64,000 nt of DNA, taken from positions 1 to 64,000 of the forward strand of contig VOPR01000055.1 in the NCBI GenBank assembly GCA_009594995.1, given 5' to 3'. The notes under the pieces are model-generated. The model was not told the origin of the DNA, ran no database searches, and saw only the letters and a program-made list of their open reading frames with translations. Source of the DNA: Nitrospira sp. (GTDB lineage: Bacteria > Nitrospirota > Nitrospiria > Nitrospirales > Nitrospiraceae). Positions 41,725-51,108 of the stretch are shown in pieces; position 1 is the stretch's first letter, and the number at the start of each line of letters is the position of its first letter. The translations under genes were made by a program, and so were the position numbers.

Positions 41725-42501
41725 TTAGGAGAGATCGGATGTGCGCGGCAAGTTTTGCAACACCCAGGCGCGAATTTTCGATTCATCGGAGGACGGCAGG
41801 GGGGCGAATTGGATGTCGACGCCGGGATACGTTCCGATCACGCCCCGTTCTTCATGGAACTCCGGCTCATAGCTGCTGTTGAGAATCGTCCCACGCAGGG
41901 AAAAGCTCAAATCTGCCCCCGGAAGAATAAATGAGAGCACGACACTCGTGCCGGGAAGCAGCAAGGTTCGGCTTTCGATGAAGGCGCCGACATGACTGAG
42001 TTGCCGGATGGTGGCGGTGTGTTTGGCCCCTTCGCCCTCGCCGTTCGTCACGCGAATGGTGGCGGGCAGACAGGTCTCGCATCGTTTTGGCGCCAGGGCC
42101 AGATCCCGTGCCGTCAGGATGCCGACCGGTTGCCCTTGTTTGGTAACGATCAATAGCGAGGCGCCGGTGGAGGCCATTACGCTGGTGGCGTCGTCGAGGA
42201 TCTGGTCGCTTTCGATGGAATGGACGGGCTTCGACATGATGGACCGCACTTCCACGTCGTGCGGTTCCAGGCCCTGAGCGACGACTTTCTTCACGATGTC
42301 GCCGGAGGTCATGATCCCGAAGGTGGCCTCGCCGTCTTTGATCAACAGGCAGGGCATCTGCTCCCGGTCGAGGAGCAGGGCGGCCTCGCTGACAGAGACA
42401 TCCCCCGGAATCTGTACCACACCGGGTGTCATCATATGGGCCACCATAGGGGTTGTCGAATGAGTCGGTTTGTCGCGGAGCATGGAGCCGGTTCTTGTCA
42501 T
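41725..42501 (-). CDS. CBS-CBS-PilZ protein
   Basis: 258 residues. Two CBS domains occupy about 20-150 (MMTPGVVQIPGDVSVSEAAL, SIMSKPVHSIESDQILDDAT, ILTARDLAL), and a PilZ-like domain occupies the C-terminal 100 (PATIRVTNGEGEGAKHTATI, FIESRTLLLPGTSVVLSFIL). An adenine-nucleotide sensor joined to a possible c-di-GMP receptor is suggested. The usual RxxxR of PilZ is not clearly seen near the CBS-PilZ junction (SLRGTILNSS is near), so c-di-GMP binding is uncertain. Confidence 0.65.
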   Translation of the reverse strand: MTRTGSMLRDKPTHSTTPMVAHMMTPGVVQIPGDVSVSEAALLLDREQMPCLLIKDGEATFGIMTSGDIVKKVVAQGLEPHDVEVRSIMSKPVHSIESDQILDDATSVMASTGASLLIVTKQGQPVGILTARDLALAPKRCETCLPATIRVTNGEGEGAKHTATIRQLSHVGAFIESRTLLLPGTSVVLSFILPGADLSFSLRGTILNSSYEPEFHEERGVIGTYPGVDIQFAPLPSSDESKIRAWVLQNLPRTSDLS

Positions 42502-42662
42502 GATTTAAGCCTGTTTCTCGCCGTGAGAGGGGCTAACGGTGCGGCCCGGCGACCACCACGTCGAAAGAAAGTATACCAGATCGATTTGCCGGATCCGCTT
42601 CCCCATCTTCCCTTGTCAACCAAGAGGTTAGGCGCTTAGACTGCATATAAACTATAGTCACT

Positions 42663-44174
42663 ATGGTCGCTTCAAAATATGCCAAACGCGATCTGATGCA
42701 AAGCGAATTCACACAACGTGCGAAATGCCTCCCTGCGCATGGTCTGGGGCTCTCGGTGGATGTCTATTCGCCGGATCTTCTGTCGCTCGTCCAGGCCCTT
42801 CGTGATGCGGGGTTGAATCCTGGTTATCTGGAGGTCTTCAAGGCCACGACCTCCGCGCTACACTGGGTGCGGCGGCAATTGCCGGATACCAAACTTCCCT
42901 ATCATGGAGAAGGATTGTGGAGCACGCAACCTGATTTCCCACACAGCAACTCCGGGCGGCAAGGGGTTGCAGAAGCGTGCGCGCAGGTCGGCGCCTTGAG
43001 GAGTGCCTGGCTGAACCATGAATGCGCGACGAAGCAGATGGCGGGTTATGCCTTTGGTACCTACTTGCCGCCCCTCTATACGGAGCTGTCGGCCAGGATG
43101 ACGGCCGAAAACCTGCTCTATCTCCAGGGCCGGGTCGATGAGCAGGCGCGTCATGAGGGGATCGATCCCGCGCTGGTCCTGCTGGAGATGCCGCCGCTTA
43201 CGTATTTCGGCTGCGGTGGGTTCGGCATTCCTGCATTCTTTCGGGCGGTAACAGCCCGGACAGCCTGCGGATTGGTGCTTGATATCGGACATCTATGGAC
43301 CGTGTATCGCTACACAGGGGCCTGGCAACGACAGCAATTAGAAAACTTCGCCGCAGACTTCCTCGATGCGTTTCCGATGGAGCGAGTCATCGAGATACAT
43401 GTGGCAGGATTGGCTGAATTTGCGAGCCCACCTGATTGTCGGGTTGAGGCAGACGGCAGCTCATTGCCTTACTGGATCGATGCCCACGGAGCTCCCATTC
43501 CAGAAGTTTTGTTTGATCTGTTGGCCCAGGTTCTGGCTCATCCTCGCCTGACGTCACTCAAGGGCGTGGCGCTCGAAGTTGATACCAAGCCGATTGCGAT
43601 GATCGTCGAGGAGTTCAGGCAGTTTCGTATGCGGTTTGAGACAAGGGTCAATGAACTGCAACAGAGTTGTCCTGCAGCTCCGGCGCCGGCGATCGATCGA
43701 TCTGCTGAGTCGGCTGAGATAGGGCAGGTTTTGACCTCGGATGAGCGCAATGCCTTGCAACGGCAGTACGGCACCTATGTGCAATTCGTGACGACGCAAG
43801 ATCCTCAATCGATGTCGGGAGACTTGTCATTGCTGGGCGGATCGCCTGAGAATCTGGACCGCTATCGTGAGAGCTATCTGCCGCACGAACTGCTGCATTG
43901 GGGCGGTGACTTACAGGATATGTTTCCGAAGACCTGCCGTGCTCTGGGCGAGGCGCACCTTCCGCTGGAGCGATTCGTTCCGTTCTGGTTCAGCCGGCCA
44001 AGACGTGAACAGGAGGACTATGATTTTTTCCTGCTGAAGATTGACCGGTTCGTCGAGTTCGTAGGACAGGCCTGCCCGTCGGCTTCTGCACTCGTGGTTA
44101 GTGAAGCGGAAGAATTGCGGGCCGCGTATCGCGCGGCGAACGAGCCGGTCGGATCGGTCGAGGAGCGGGTATGA
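42663..44174 (+). CDS. DUF692/MNIO-like TIM-barrel protein with extra C-terminal domain
   Basis: 503 residues. Residues about 25-310 look like the DUF692 (multinuclear non-heme iron oxidase) barrel: GLSVDVYSPDLLSLVQALRD, PYHGEGLW, LNHE, LLEMPPLTY, GLVLDIGHLWTV, VIEIHVAGL and WIDAHGAPIPEVLFDLL. Acidic and His residues are placed as metal ligands would be. The C-terminal 150 residues (VTTQDPQSMSGDLSLLGG, DRYRESYLPHELLHW, DLQDMFPKTCRALGEAHLPL) recall the DUF2063-type partner proteins of this family. No precursor peptide is seen within 150 bp either side. The assignment is moderate; a sugar-isomerase-like barrel is the alternative. It overlaps dus by 4 bp. Confidence 0.5.
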   Translation: MVASKYAKRDLMQSEFTQRAKCLPAHGLGLSVDVYSPDLLSLVQALRDAGLNPGYLEVFKATTSALHWVRRQLPDTKLPYHGEGLWSTQPDFPHSNSGRQGVAEACAQVGALRSAWLNHECATKQMAGYAFGTYLPPLYTELSARMTAENLLYLQGRVDEQARHEGIDPALVLLEMPPLTYFGCGGFGIPAFFRAVTARTACGLVLDIGHLWTVYRYTGAWQRQQLENFAADFLDAFPMERVIEIHVAGLAEFASPPDCRVEADGSSLPYWIDAHGAPIPEVLFDLLAQVLAHPRLTSLKGVALEVDTKPIAMIVEEFRQFRMRFETRVNELQQSCPAAPAPAIDRSAESAEIGQVLTSDERNALQRQYGTYVQFVTTQDPQSMSGDLSLLGGSPENLDRYRESYLPHELLHWGGDLQDMFPKTCRALGEAHLPLERFVPFWFSRPRREQEDYDFFLLKIDRFVEFVGQACPSASALVVSEAEELRAAYRAANEPVGSVEERV

Positions 44175-45355
44175 ACTTTTGGGCGGCGCTGCCACAACCT
44201 ATCTTAGGGTTGGCTCCCATGGATGGGGTGACCGATGCCGCCTTCCGGCGTGTGGTGGCTTCGCAGGGACGGCCCGACATTACGTTTACCGAATTTACCA
44301 ACGTGAATGAGATCTGCCGTGGCCCGGACCATCTGTTGTCGTCATTGATTTACAGTGAGGCCGAGCGGCCGATTGTGGCCCAGCTGTATGGCAAGGATCC
44401 GGAGCAGTTTTATCGCGCGGCGCAGGTGGTCTGCGAACTCGGGTTCGATGGACTCGATATCAACATGGGCTGTCCGTCGAAGAGCGTCGCGGCTTCAGGC
44501 TCCGGGGCGGCGCTGATCAAGACGCCCGATCTTGCCCATGCCATCCTGCGGGCAGCCAGGCAGGGGTTGGAGGATTGGGCCGGGGGGCAATCGATTCATA
44601 GCCAGGGTTTTAAACCCTCGCGCATCGAATTCATTCATACGCTGAACTACAACCGGTGCGGCGTACCCGTCGTGCCGCGCCGGCTGCTGCCGCTGTCCAT
44701 CAAGACGCGGTTGGGGTTCGATTGCGTGGTGGTTGAGCGATGGGTGGAACATTTGTTGGAAGTCCGTCCCGCAGCCATCACCGTACATGGTCGAACGTTG
44801 CAGCAGATGTATCGCGGCGCGGCCGATTGGTCCGCCATTGCCGAGGCGGCCAAGCTCGCCCGTGGTACGGAGACATTGATGTTGGGCAATGGCGATGTCG
44901 GTACCTTGGTCGATGCCGCGCGGCGCGCGGCTGAAAGCCGTGTGCAGGGTGTATTGGTCGGACGAGGAACGCTCGGCTCCCCATGGTTTTTCCGTGAGAA
45001 GGAGCGGGCGCGTCAGGCATTCACTGAACAGCAGGATCTCACCACCATTCCGGTCACGGCCTGGGAACCGCCGGTGTCCTTGAGCCATCGCATGCAGGTG
45101 ATGCTCGACCATGCGCGGCAGTATGAGGCCATTGCGGGCTTGGACTGCTTCCGCTCCATTCGAAAACATCTTGGCTGGTACTGCAAGGGATTTCCACATG
45201 CGGCGGCCATGCGCGCCAAGATGTTCGGAGTCTCGACCGTGCAGGATGTCGAACGCATCGTGGCAGAGTTTTGCCAGGACCTGATGCTGGACGAGGCTGC
45301 CGCATCCGACCCGGCTCCGCTCGAAAATCACGCCTCCTTCCCCTGTGCCTCCTGA
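44171..45355 (+). CDS. dus: tRNA-dihydrouridine synthase
   Basis: 394 residues from ATG 44171, overlapping the preceding gene by 4 bp. FMN enzyme that reduces uridine in the tRNA D-loop. The motifs are LGLAPMDGVTDAAFRRVV, the catalytic Cys in INMGCPSKSVAASGSGAAL, ITVHGRTLQQMYRGAADWS and VLVGRGTLGSPWFF. The insertion GLEDWAGGQSIHSQGFKPSR after the Cys region is unusual. It is longer than E. coli Dus proteins. Maf follows 5 bp later. Confidence 0.88.
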   Translation: MNFWAALPQPILGLAPMDGVTDAAFRRVVASQGRPDITFTEFTNVNEICRGPDHLLSSLIYSEAERPIVAQLYGKDPEQFYRAAQVVCELGFDGLDINMGCPSKSVAASGSGAALIKTPDLAHAILRAARQGLEDWAGGQSIHSQGFKPSRIEFIHTLNYNRCGVPVVPRRLLPLSIKTRLGFDCVVVERWVEHLLEVRPAAITVHGRTLQQMYRGAADWSAIAEAAKLARGTETLMLGNGDVGTLVDAARRAAESRVQGVLVGRGTLGSPWFFREKERARQAFTEQQDLTTIPVTAWEPPVSLSHRMQVMLDHARQYEAIAGLDCFRSIRKHLGWYCKGFPHAAAMRAKMFGVSTVQDVERIVAEFCQDLMLDEAAASDPAPLENHASFPCAS

Positions 45356-45359
45356 TCCC

Positions 45360-45992
45360 ATGCGACTGATCCTGGCTTCTACCTCGCCGCGCCGGCACGA
45401 ATTGTTGACCCTGTTGGGGCTCCCCTTTGACGTGGTCGCTCCGCCCTTTGTCGAACAGGTGAGGCCACACGTGCCGGCTCAGCAGCAGGCCATCGAATTC
45501 GCCACAGGCAAGGCCCGATCTTGTATCGCCTCCTGTCCTGACGCGCTCATACTTGGAAGCGATACGTTGATCAGCATGGGTGTAGAGGTGTTGGGAAAGC
45601 CGGTCGATTTGGCCGATGCCGAGGCGATGCTTCGCCGCCTCGCCGGACAGACGCATAAGATTGTGACCGCCGTTGCATTGACGGGGCCCGGAAGTGAGCC
45701 CTGTAATGTGCACGTTGCCACGGTGCTGGTGCGAATGAAGCCCTTGAACGAAGAAGCGCTAGCGGCGTACCTGCGCACCGGCGACAGTTTAGGCAAGGCC
45801 GGCGCCTATTCCATTCAAGGCGGGGGCGCAGCACTCATTGAGCGGATCGAAGGTGACTACACCGCGGCTGTGGGATTGCCGCTGCGGCTCATCGCTGAGA
45901 TGTTGCACCAGCGCGGCTTGTCCTGTCCGGTCGATGTCGATCAGCTCTACGCCCGCAAACCCTACCCCAACTGGGCTCGCTTCGGCTCCTAG
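45360..45992 (+). CDS. maf: Maf nucleoside triphosphate pyrophosphatase
   Basis: 210 residues from ATG 45360 (MRLILASTSPRRHELL), 5 bp after dus. It hydrolyses non-canonical dNTPs (dTTP/UTP type). Motifs are LASTSPRR, ILGSDTLI and KAGAYSIQGGGAALIERIEGDY with AVGLPL near the end. A possible earlier start at 45345 would overlap dus and is less likely. Confidence 0.88.
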   Translation: MRLILASTSPRRHELLTLLGLPFDVVAPPFVEQVRPHVPAQQQAIEFATGKARSCIASCPDALILGSDTLISMGVEVLGKPVDLADAEAMLRRLAGQTHKIVTAVALTGPGSEPCNVHVATVLVRMKPLNEEALAAYLRTGDSLGKAGAYSIQGGGAALIERIEGDYTAAVGLPLRLIAEMLHQRGLSCPVDVDQLYARKPYPNWARFGS

Positions 45993-46099
45993 CCTGAATC
46001 GTCGCATCGCCGATCCACATTCCCATTCGTGCGAGATTGAAATGATCTTTCGAATCCTTTTACAATGCGCCCTTGCTTGAGACACGTCAGGAGGTAGGC

Positions 46100-46774
46100 A
46101 TGCGTTCGAATGATGGCAAGACAGGTCGTGGTGGGCAGACTCGTACAGCGGTCGGGTTGGTGGTCGGAGCAATGGTATGGGCAATCAGCGGGCCGACGTG
46201 GGCGATTGACGTCAAATTGTCTCCCGAGGACGCCAAAAAGGCCTTGGAGGCTGGACGGGCGCCGATGGACAAAGCTGCTTCGCCGGAAGACGTGAAGAAG
46301 GTCTTGCAGCAGGCCTCCCTGGTCACGCGCGTAGGCGCAGATCCCGAAAAAGATCCCTGCGGTGCGAGCGCCATTCTGCGCACCAAACGGTATCGGCTGG
46401 AGGCGTTCGGCAGGCAGGAAGCGGCGGAATCGAAGAAACAGAAGAAAGAAGTGCGCATGCCCGACGAGTTCATCCAGAAAGTCGTGGATATGCCGAACAT
46501 GGAAGTTGAAGTGCAGCTCTGCGGCGATGACGAATATTTTGCGGAGAAAGCCGACATCGTCTTTCAGCAAAAGGGAAAGAATATCCGCCCGGTGGACATC
46601 AGCCCGGCTGATCGAGGCAGAAAGAACGACGGTACAGGTCCTGCGTACCGGTCGCGGTTCACGGCCCGTTTCGGATATGAGTCCTTCGATCCCAACGCCA
46701 AGACGACGGTTATTGTGACGTTACAGGACGGTCAGACCATGCAGTTCGATGCCGACTTCTCCAAAGTGAAATAA
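46100..46774 (+). CDS. Exported hypothetical protein
   Basis: 224 residues from ATG 46100, chosen because AGGAGG sits five bases upstream. A hydrophobic segment (VGLVVGAMVWAISGPTWA) is a probable signal peptide. The mature protein has Lys-rich helices and a late, strand-rich part (DPNAKTTVIVTLQDGQTMQF). Two Cys are visible (DPCGASAIL, VQLCGDDEYF). Not recognised. A perfect hairpin follows 9 bp after the stop. Confidence 0.55.
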   Translation: MRSNDGKTGRGGQTRTAVGLVVGAMVWAISGPTWAIDVKLSPEDAKKALEAGRAPMDKAASPEDVKKVLQQASLVTRVGADPEKDPCGASAILRTKRYRLEAFGRQEAAESKKQKKEVRMPDEFIQKVVDMPNMEVEVQLCGDDEYFAEKADIVFQQKGKNIRPVDISPADRGRKNDGTGPAYRSRFTARFGYESFDPNAKTTVIVTLQDGQTMQFDADFSKVK

Positions 46775-46783
46775 ATGGCTGGA

Positions 46784-46812
46784 TCCGGTGCGGGCATCGT
46801 GCCCGCACCGGA
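46784..46812 (+). terminator. Perfect 13-bp hairpin after the exported protein gene
   Basis: Arms 46784-46796 and 46800-46812 pair without mismatch around a three-base loop. There is no T-run behind it, so it may act as a rho-dependent pause, an RNA-stability element or a boundary before pdhA, which starts about 110 bp downstream. Confidence 0.6.
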
Positions 46813-46920
46813 ATCGACTGTGCGCTCGCCTGTGTGCCTCCGACGCGGTCCCGCTCCACATCCTGCTCAGTACTGACCCAGGAACATCCCGGTTGAGTCG
46901 CCTTGTTGTGGGCATGCATA

Positions 46921-47898
46921 ATGACCCACATGGACAAAGACGATCTGCTTTCCCTCTATCGCCAGATGTTGCTGATTCGCCGGTTTGAAGAAAAGTCGGC
47001 GGAGATGTATGCGCTCGCCAAGATCGCCGGGTTTCTCCATCTCTATATCGGCGAAGAAGCGATTGCCGTCGGGGCCATCGCCGCGCTGCGGCCGGACGAC
47101 TACGCGATCAGCGCCTATCGCGATCATGGACATTGTCTGGCCCGCGGGTCTGATCCCGGAAAAGTGATGGCGGAACTGTTCGGCAAAGCGACGGGACTCT
47201 GTCAGGGCAAGGGCGGCTCTATGCATCTGGTGGATCTCGCGCACCGGTTCATGGGCGGTTATGCCATTGTCGGCGGGCACATTCCATTGGCGACAGGGCT
47301 GGCTTTCGCGACCAAGTATCAGAAGCAGGATCTGGTCACCGTCTGCTTTTTCGGTGAGGGTGCCGTGCCGAGCGGGCAGGCGCATGAAGCCTTCAATCTG
47401 GCAGCCTTGTGGAAATTGCCGGTCATCTTCATTTGCGAAAATAATCGATACGGGATGGGCACGCCGGTCCATCGGGCCGTGGCGTTGTACGAAAACGTGG
47501 CGGAGGCGGCGCGTTCTTACGGCATCATGGCCGAGCGTGTGGACGGCATGGATGTGCTCGCGGTGCGGGCGTTGATGCGGACGGTGGTGGATCAGGTTCG
47601 CGCGGGGCACGGCCCGTTTTTCATCGAGGCGATGACCTATCGCTTCATGGGGCACTCGATGGCCGATCCCTCGCATGGCCATTACCGGAGCAAGGATGAG
47701 GTCGAAGAACATCGCAAGCGGGATCCGCTGGTATTACTCAAGCAGCAGATCCTGAGCCTGGCGCTCTGCAGTGAAGCCGACTTTAAGCCGGTTGAGCAGG
47801 AGGTCGGAGACCTTGTGGCTGCGGCGGTGAAGTTCGCCGATGAAAGCCCGTTCCCCGACCCTGCGAGCTTGTATACCGACGTCATGGCGGAGGACTAG
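46921..47898 (+). CDS. pdhA: Pyruvate/acetoin dehydrogenase E1 alpha subunit
   Basis: 325 residues from ATG 46921; a second start, ATG 46930, is possible. It decarboxylates the 2-oxoacid with thiamine diphosphate. Motifs are YRDHGHCLARG, FFGEGAVPSGQAHEAFNLAALWKLP and ENNRYGMGTPVHRA for ThDP, and the phosphorylation-loop-like YRFMGHSMADPSHGHYRSKDEV. It starts an operon with pdhB 8 bp later. Bacterial E1 heterotetramer type rather than the single-chain AceE. Confidence 0.85.
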   Translation: MTHMDKDDLLSLYRQMLLIRRFEEKSAEMYALAKIAGFLHLYIGEEAIAVGAIAALRPDDYAISAYRDHGHCLARGSDPGKVMAELFGKATGLCQGKGGSMHLVDLAHRFMGGYAIVGGHIPLATGLAFATKYQKQDLVTVCFFGEGAVPSGQAHEAFNLAALWKLPVIFICENNRYGMGTPVHRAVALYENVAEAARSYGIMAERVDGMDVLAVRALMRTVVDQVRAGHGPFFIEAMTYRFMGHSMADPSHGHYRSKDEVEEHRKRDPLVLLKQQILSLALCSEADFKPVEQEVGDLVAAAVKFADESPFPDPASLYTDVMAED

Positions 47899-47906
47899 AA
47901 TCACCC

Positions 47907-48884
47907 ATGCTGTTATCCTACCGAGAGGCGCTGAATCAGGCCATGCGCGAAGAAATGCGCCGCGATCCGCGCATCTTTTTGATCGGCGAAGAAGTGGGCT
48001 ACTACCAGGGTGCCTTCAAGGTGACCAAGGGGTTCGTTGAAGAGTTTGGCCCGCAGCGGGTGGTGGATACGCCGATCACGGAGGCGGGTTTTACCGGCTT
48101 GGCCATCGGCGCGGCCATGGCGGGATTGCAGCCGATCGTCGAGCTGATGACCATGAATTTCGGCATCGTGGCGCTGGATCAGATTGTCAACAACGCCGCG
48201 AAGATCCGCTACATGTCCGGCGGCCAGCTTTCGGTGCCCATCGTGATCCGTGGCCCCGGCAGCGCGGCGCATCAGCTGGGGGCGCAACATTCACAGAGTT
48301 TAGAAGCCTGGTTCTGTCATGTGCCGGGGTTGAAAGTGATCGCCCCGGCCACGCCGCAGGATGCGAAGGGGTTGCTGAAGAGCGCAATCCGCGATCAGAA
48401 TCCCGTGATCTTTATCGAAGCACAATTGCTGTACGGCACGAAGGGTGAAGTGACGGAAGGGGACTACACGATTCCGCTCGGCCAGGCTGACGTGAAGCGG
48501 GCGGGGGTGGATGTGACCGTCGTGGCCTATTCCAAGATGTTACTGGTCGCGCTGGAGGCGGCAGAGCAGCTGAGTCGTGAGGGGCTCGATGTCGAAGTGA
48601 TCGATCCACGCACGCTCAAACCCTTGGACACCGACACGATCGTGGCCTCGGTCAAGAAGACCGGGCGCCTGGTGATCGTCGAAGAAGGCTGGCGCTTTTG
48701 CGGGCTGGGGGCTCAGATTGCGGACAGCATTTACTCGGCGGCGTTTGACTATTTGGATGGTCCCATCGTCCGCGTGACCGGCGAGGAGGTGCCCATGCCC
48801 TACAGCCGTCCCCTGGAAGACGCAGCCGTTCCGGACGTGCCGCGTGTGGTCGCTGCCGTCAAATCGATCTGCGGTGCAGCATGA
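47907..48884 (+). CDS. pdhB: Pyruvate/acetoin dehydrogenase E1 beta subunit
   Basis: 325 residues. It starts 8 bp after pdhA. Motifs typical of E1 beta: RIFLIGEEVGYYQGAFKVTK, DTPITEAGFTGLAIGAAMAG, MSGGQLSVPIVIRGP, EEGWRFCGLGAQIADSIY and GEEVPMPYSRPLE. It forms the E1 tetramer with PdhA and binds the E2 core. Full length. A 63-bp gap with GGAGGGGAA precedes pdhC. Confidence 0.9.
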   Translation: MLLSYREALNQAMREEMRRDPRIFLIGEEVGYYQGAFKVTKGFVEEFGPQRVVDTPITEAGFTGLAIGAAMAGLQPIVELMTMNFGIVALDQIVNNAAKIRYMSGGQLSVPIVIRGPGSAAHQLGAQHSQSLEAWFCHVPGLKVIAPATPQDAKGLLKSAIRDQNPVIFIEAQLLYGTKGEVTEGDYTIPLGQADVKRAGVDVTVVAYSKMLLVALEAAEQLSREGLDVEVIDPRTLKPLDTDTIVASVKKTGRLVIVEEGWRFCGLGAQIADSIYSAAFDYLDGPIVRVTGEEVPMPYSRPLEDAAVPDVPRVVAAVKSICGAA

Positions 48885-48947
48885 AGAAAAGGCGACGCAT
48901 CGTGCGCGCGGGTCTTCGAAGATGGGCTACTTCCTGGAGGGGAATCC

Positions 48948-50150
48948 ATGGCTAGTCGTGTGGTCATGCCCAAACTGACGGATACGATGGAGGAGGGAGT
49001 CTTACTGGCCTGGAAGAAGCGCGAAGGCGAACAGGTGCAAGCGGGCGAAGTGATCGCTGAGATCGAAACCGACAAGGCAGTCATGGATTTGGAGGCCTTT
49101 GCCCCCGGCATCCTGCGCAAGATTCTCGTGCGAGACGGTGAGACGGTACAGTCCGGCACCTTGATCGCGGTCATCGCCGAGGCCGATGAAGATATTACGT
49201 CGGCCTTGTCCGGAGGTGTGGCCGCCGCGCCTTCTATCGGCAGTGGCGCGAAGACAGGTGCAGTGCCGGGTACGGCCCCGGCCCCGGCCCAAGCAGCGCG
49301 CCCGGAGGGTGTGCGCCCGTTCGTCTCTCCGCGCGCGAAAGCTTTGGCCGCTGAACGCGGGCTCGATCTCTCCACCCTGACCGGCAGCGGTCCCGGCGGG
49401 CGAATCGTTGAAGAGGATGTGCTTCAGGCGACTGCTCAGCCCGCGCCGGCATTGCCTGCCGGAACGGATCAGCCGTTGAGCCAGATGCGAAAAGCCATTG
49501 CCAGGTCGACGGTGCAAAGCAAGGCGCCGGTCCCGCATTTTTATCTGACCGTCGAGATCGATATGGAACAGGCCGAGCGGGTGCGCGCTGAGTTCAAGCA
49601 GAGTCGCCAGCCCCATCCGTCCATCACCGATGTGTTGATCAAGGCGGCGGCACTGGCCCTCGCGCGGCACCCGGAGATCAACGTGTCGTTTACGGGCGAG
49701 GCGATCAGGCGATATGAGCGGATCGATATCGGCATAGCCGTCGGCATGGAGGACGGCTTAATTACGCCGGTAATCAGGAATTGCGATGCGAAAACGTTGG
49801 CTGAGATTTCCGCGGAAACCAAGTCCCTGATCGAGCGGGCCAGGCAGAAACGCTTGCAGCCGCAGGAATATACAGGAGCCACGTTTGCCATTTCCAATCT
49901 TGGCATGTTCGACGTGGACCAGTTCATCGCGCTGCTCATGCCGCCGCAGGCGGCTTCGATCGCCGTGGGCGCCATTCGTGATGTGCCGGTCGTGACGAAA
50001 GGAACCGTAACAGCCGGGCGGCGGATGAAAGTCACGCTGTCGTGCGATCATCGGGCGCTGGATGGATTGATGGGTGCCCAGTTTCTGAAAGAGTTCAAGC
50101 GTGTGCTGGAGCATCCGCAGGAGCTCGTGGCGCCGGTGGTGAAACCATGA
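48948..50150 (+). CDS. pdhC: Dihydrolipoamide acyltransferase E2
   Basis: 400 residues. One lipoyl domain (residues about 3-77) with the lipoyl Lys in EIETDKAVMDL, an Ala/Pro-rich linker, an E1/E3-binding domain (RPFVSPRAKALAAERGLDLS, GSGPGGRIVEEDV), and the catalytic core with the DHRALDG-type site (SCDHRALDGLMGAQFLKEF). It accepts the acyl group from E1 on lipoate. The only lipoyl domain of this complex in the window. It overlaps lipA by 4 bp; E3 is not encoded here. Confidence 0.9.
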   Translation: MASRVVMPKLTDTMEEGVLLAWKKREGEQVQAGEVIAEIETDKAVMDLEAFAPGILRKILVRDGETVQSGTLIAVIAEADEDITSALSGGVAAAPSIGSGAKTGAVPGTAPAPAQAARPEGVRPFVSPRAKALAAERGLDLSTLTGSGPGGRIVEEDVLQATAQPAPALPAGTDQPLSQMRKAIARSTVQSKAPVPHFYLTVEIDMEQAERVRAEFKQSRQPHPSITDVLIKAAALALARHPEINVSFTGEAIRRYERIDIGIAVGMEDGLITPVIRNCDAKTLAEISAETKSLIERARQKRLQPQEYTGATFAISNLGMFDVDQFIALLMPPQAASIAVGAIRDVPVVTKGTVTAGRRMKVTLSCDHRALDGLMGAQFLKEFKRVLEHPQELVAPVVKP

Positions 50151-51055
50151 GCTTCATTCAGATCGATCCACGGCCGACTGCCGAAGAAAACCAGCCGCCA
50201 GTGTCTCAGCCTCGCCGCCTGCCGCCCTGGTTCAAGGTGAAGCTTCAGACCGGTCCGGATTATCACGACATTCGCAAAACTATGGATCGGCTCAACCTCC
50301 ACACGATTTGTGAGGAGGCGCGTTGTCCGAACATGTGGGAATGTTGGAATGCCCGCACCGCGACATTTCTGATTCTCGGCGACATCTGTACCAGGAGATG
50401 CCACTACTGCTCCGTGGCCACCGGTCGGCCCCATGAGGTGGATCGTGAAGAACCGTTACGCGTGGCGGAGGCGGTCCAGGCCCTCAACCTGAGACATGCC
50501 GTGATCACGTCGGTGAACCGCGATGAACTGGACGACGGCGGCGCGTCCGTGTTTGCCGAAACCATCCGCCACATCCGTCGATTGATTCCCAGTTGCACAA
50601 TCGAGGTGCTCATTCCGGACTTTGAAGGCAATGAGGCGGCGCTGGCACTGGTTGCGGCCGAGAAGCCGGACATTCTGAATCACAATATCGAAACGGTGCG
50701 GCGCTTGTTTCCCTCGATCCGCCCGCAAGGGAAATATCAGCGATCAATTGAATTGCTGGGCCGTGCGAAGCAGATGGGCATGACGACCAAGTCCGGCCTG
50801 ATCGTCGGCATGGGTGAAACGACGGAAGAGGCGCGCGAAGTCATGCGTGATCTCCGATCGGTCGACTGCGACATCATGACCATCGGCCAGTACCTCCAGC
50901 CCACCAAAGAACATCTCTCTGTTGCGCGGTTTTACCATCCCGACGAATTCGCCGCCTTGAAAGAAGAAGGCCTCACGCTCGGGTTTCGTCACGTCGAATC
51001 GGGACCGCTGGTCCGCAGTTCCTACCATGCGGAGCAACAAGTGTCAGGACGTTGA
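50147..51055 (+). CDS. lipA: Lipoyl synthase
   Basis: 302 residues from ATG 50147, overlapping pdhC by 4 bp. A radical-SAM enzyme that inserts two sulfurs into octanoyl-E2. The auxiliary cluster Cys are in EARCPNMWECWNARTATFLI (CxxxxxC-type) and the radical-SAM cluster in CTRRCHYCSV. A longer upstream frame is not needed. Co-expression with E2 makes sense, because E2 carries its substrate. No lipB is in the window. Confidence 0.93.
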   Translation: MSFIQIDPRPTAEENQPPVSQPRRLPPWFKVKLQTGPDYHDIRKTMDRLNLHTICEEARCPNMWECWNARTATFLILGDICTRRCHYCSVATGRPHEVDREEPLRVAEAVQALNLRHAVITSVNRDELDDGGASVFAETIRHIRRLIPSCTIEVLIPDFEGNEAALALVAAEKPDILNHNIETVRRLFPSIRPQGKYQRSIELLGRAKQMGMTTKSGLIVGMGETTEEAREVMRDLRSVDCDIMTIGQYLQPTKEHLSVARFYHPDEFAALKEEGLTLGFRHVESGPLVRSSYHAEQQVSGR

Positions 51056-51072
51056 AAAGGGCTTGGGCGACT

Positions 51073-51108
51073 GGGGTGCTCCGTGGCTCGCGCAATCGTG
51101 AGCACCCC
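51073..51108 (+). terminator. Inverted repeat after lipA
   Basis: Arms GGGGTGCTC (51073-51081) and GAGCACCCC (51100-51108) are perfect complements with 18 bp between. A second GC-rich patch and an AATAAAAAC follow. It lies 18 bp past the lipA stop and probably ends the pdh-lip operon. Confidence 0.55.
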
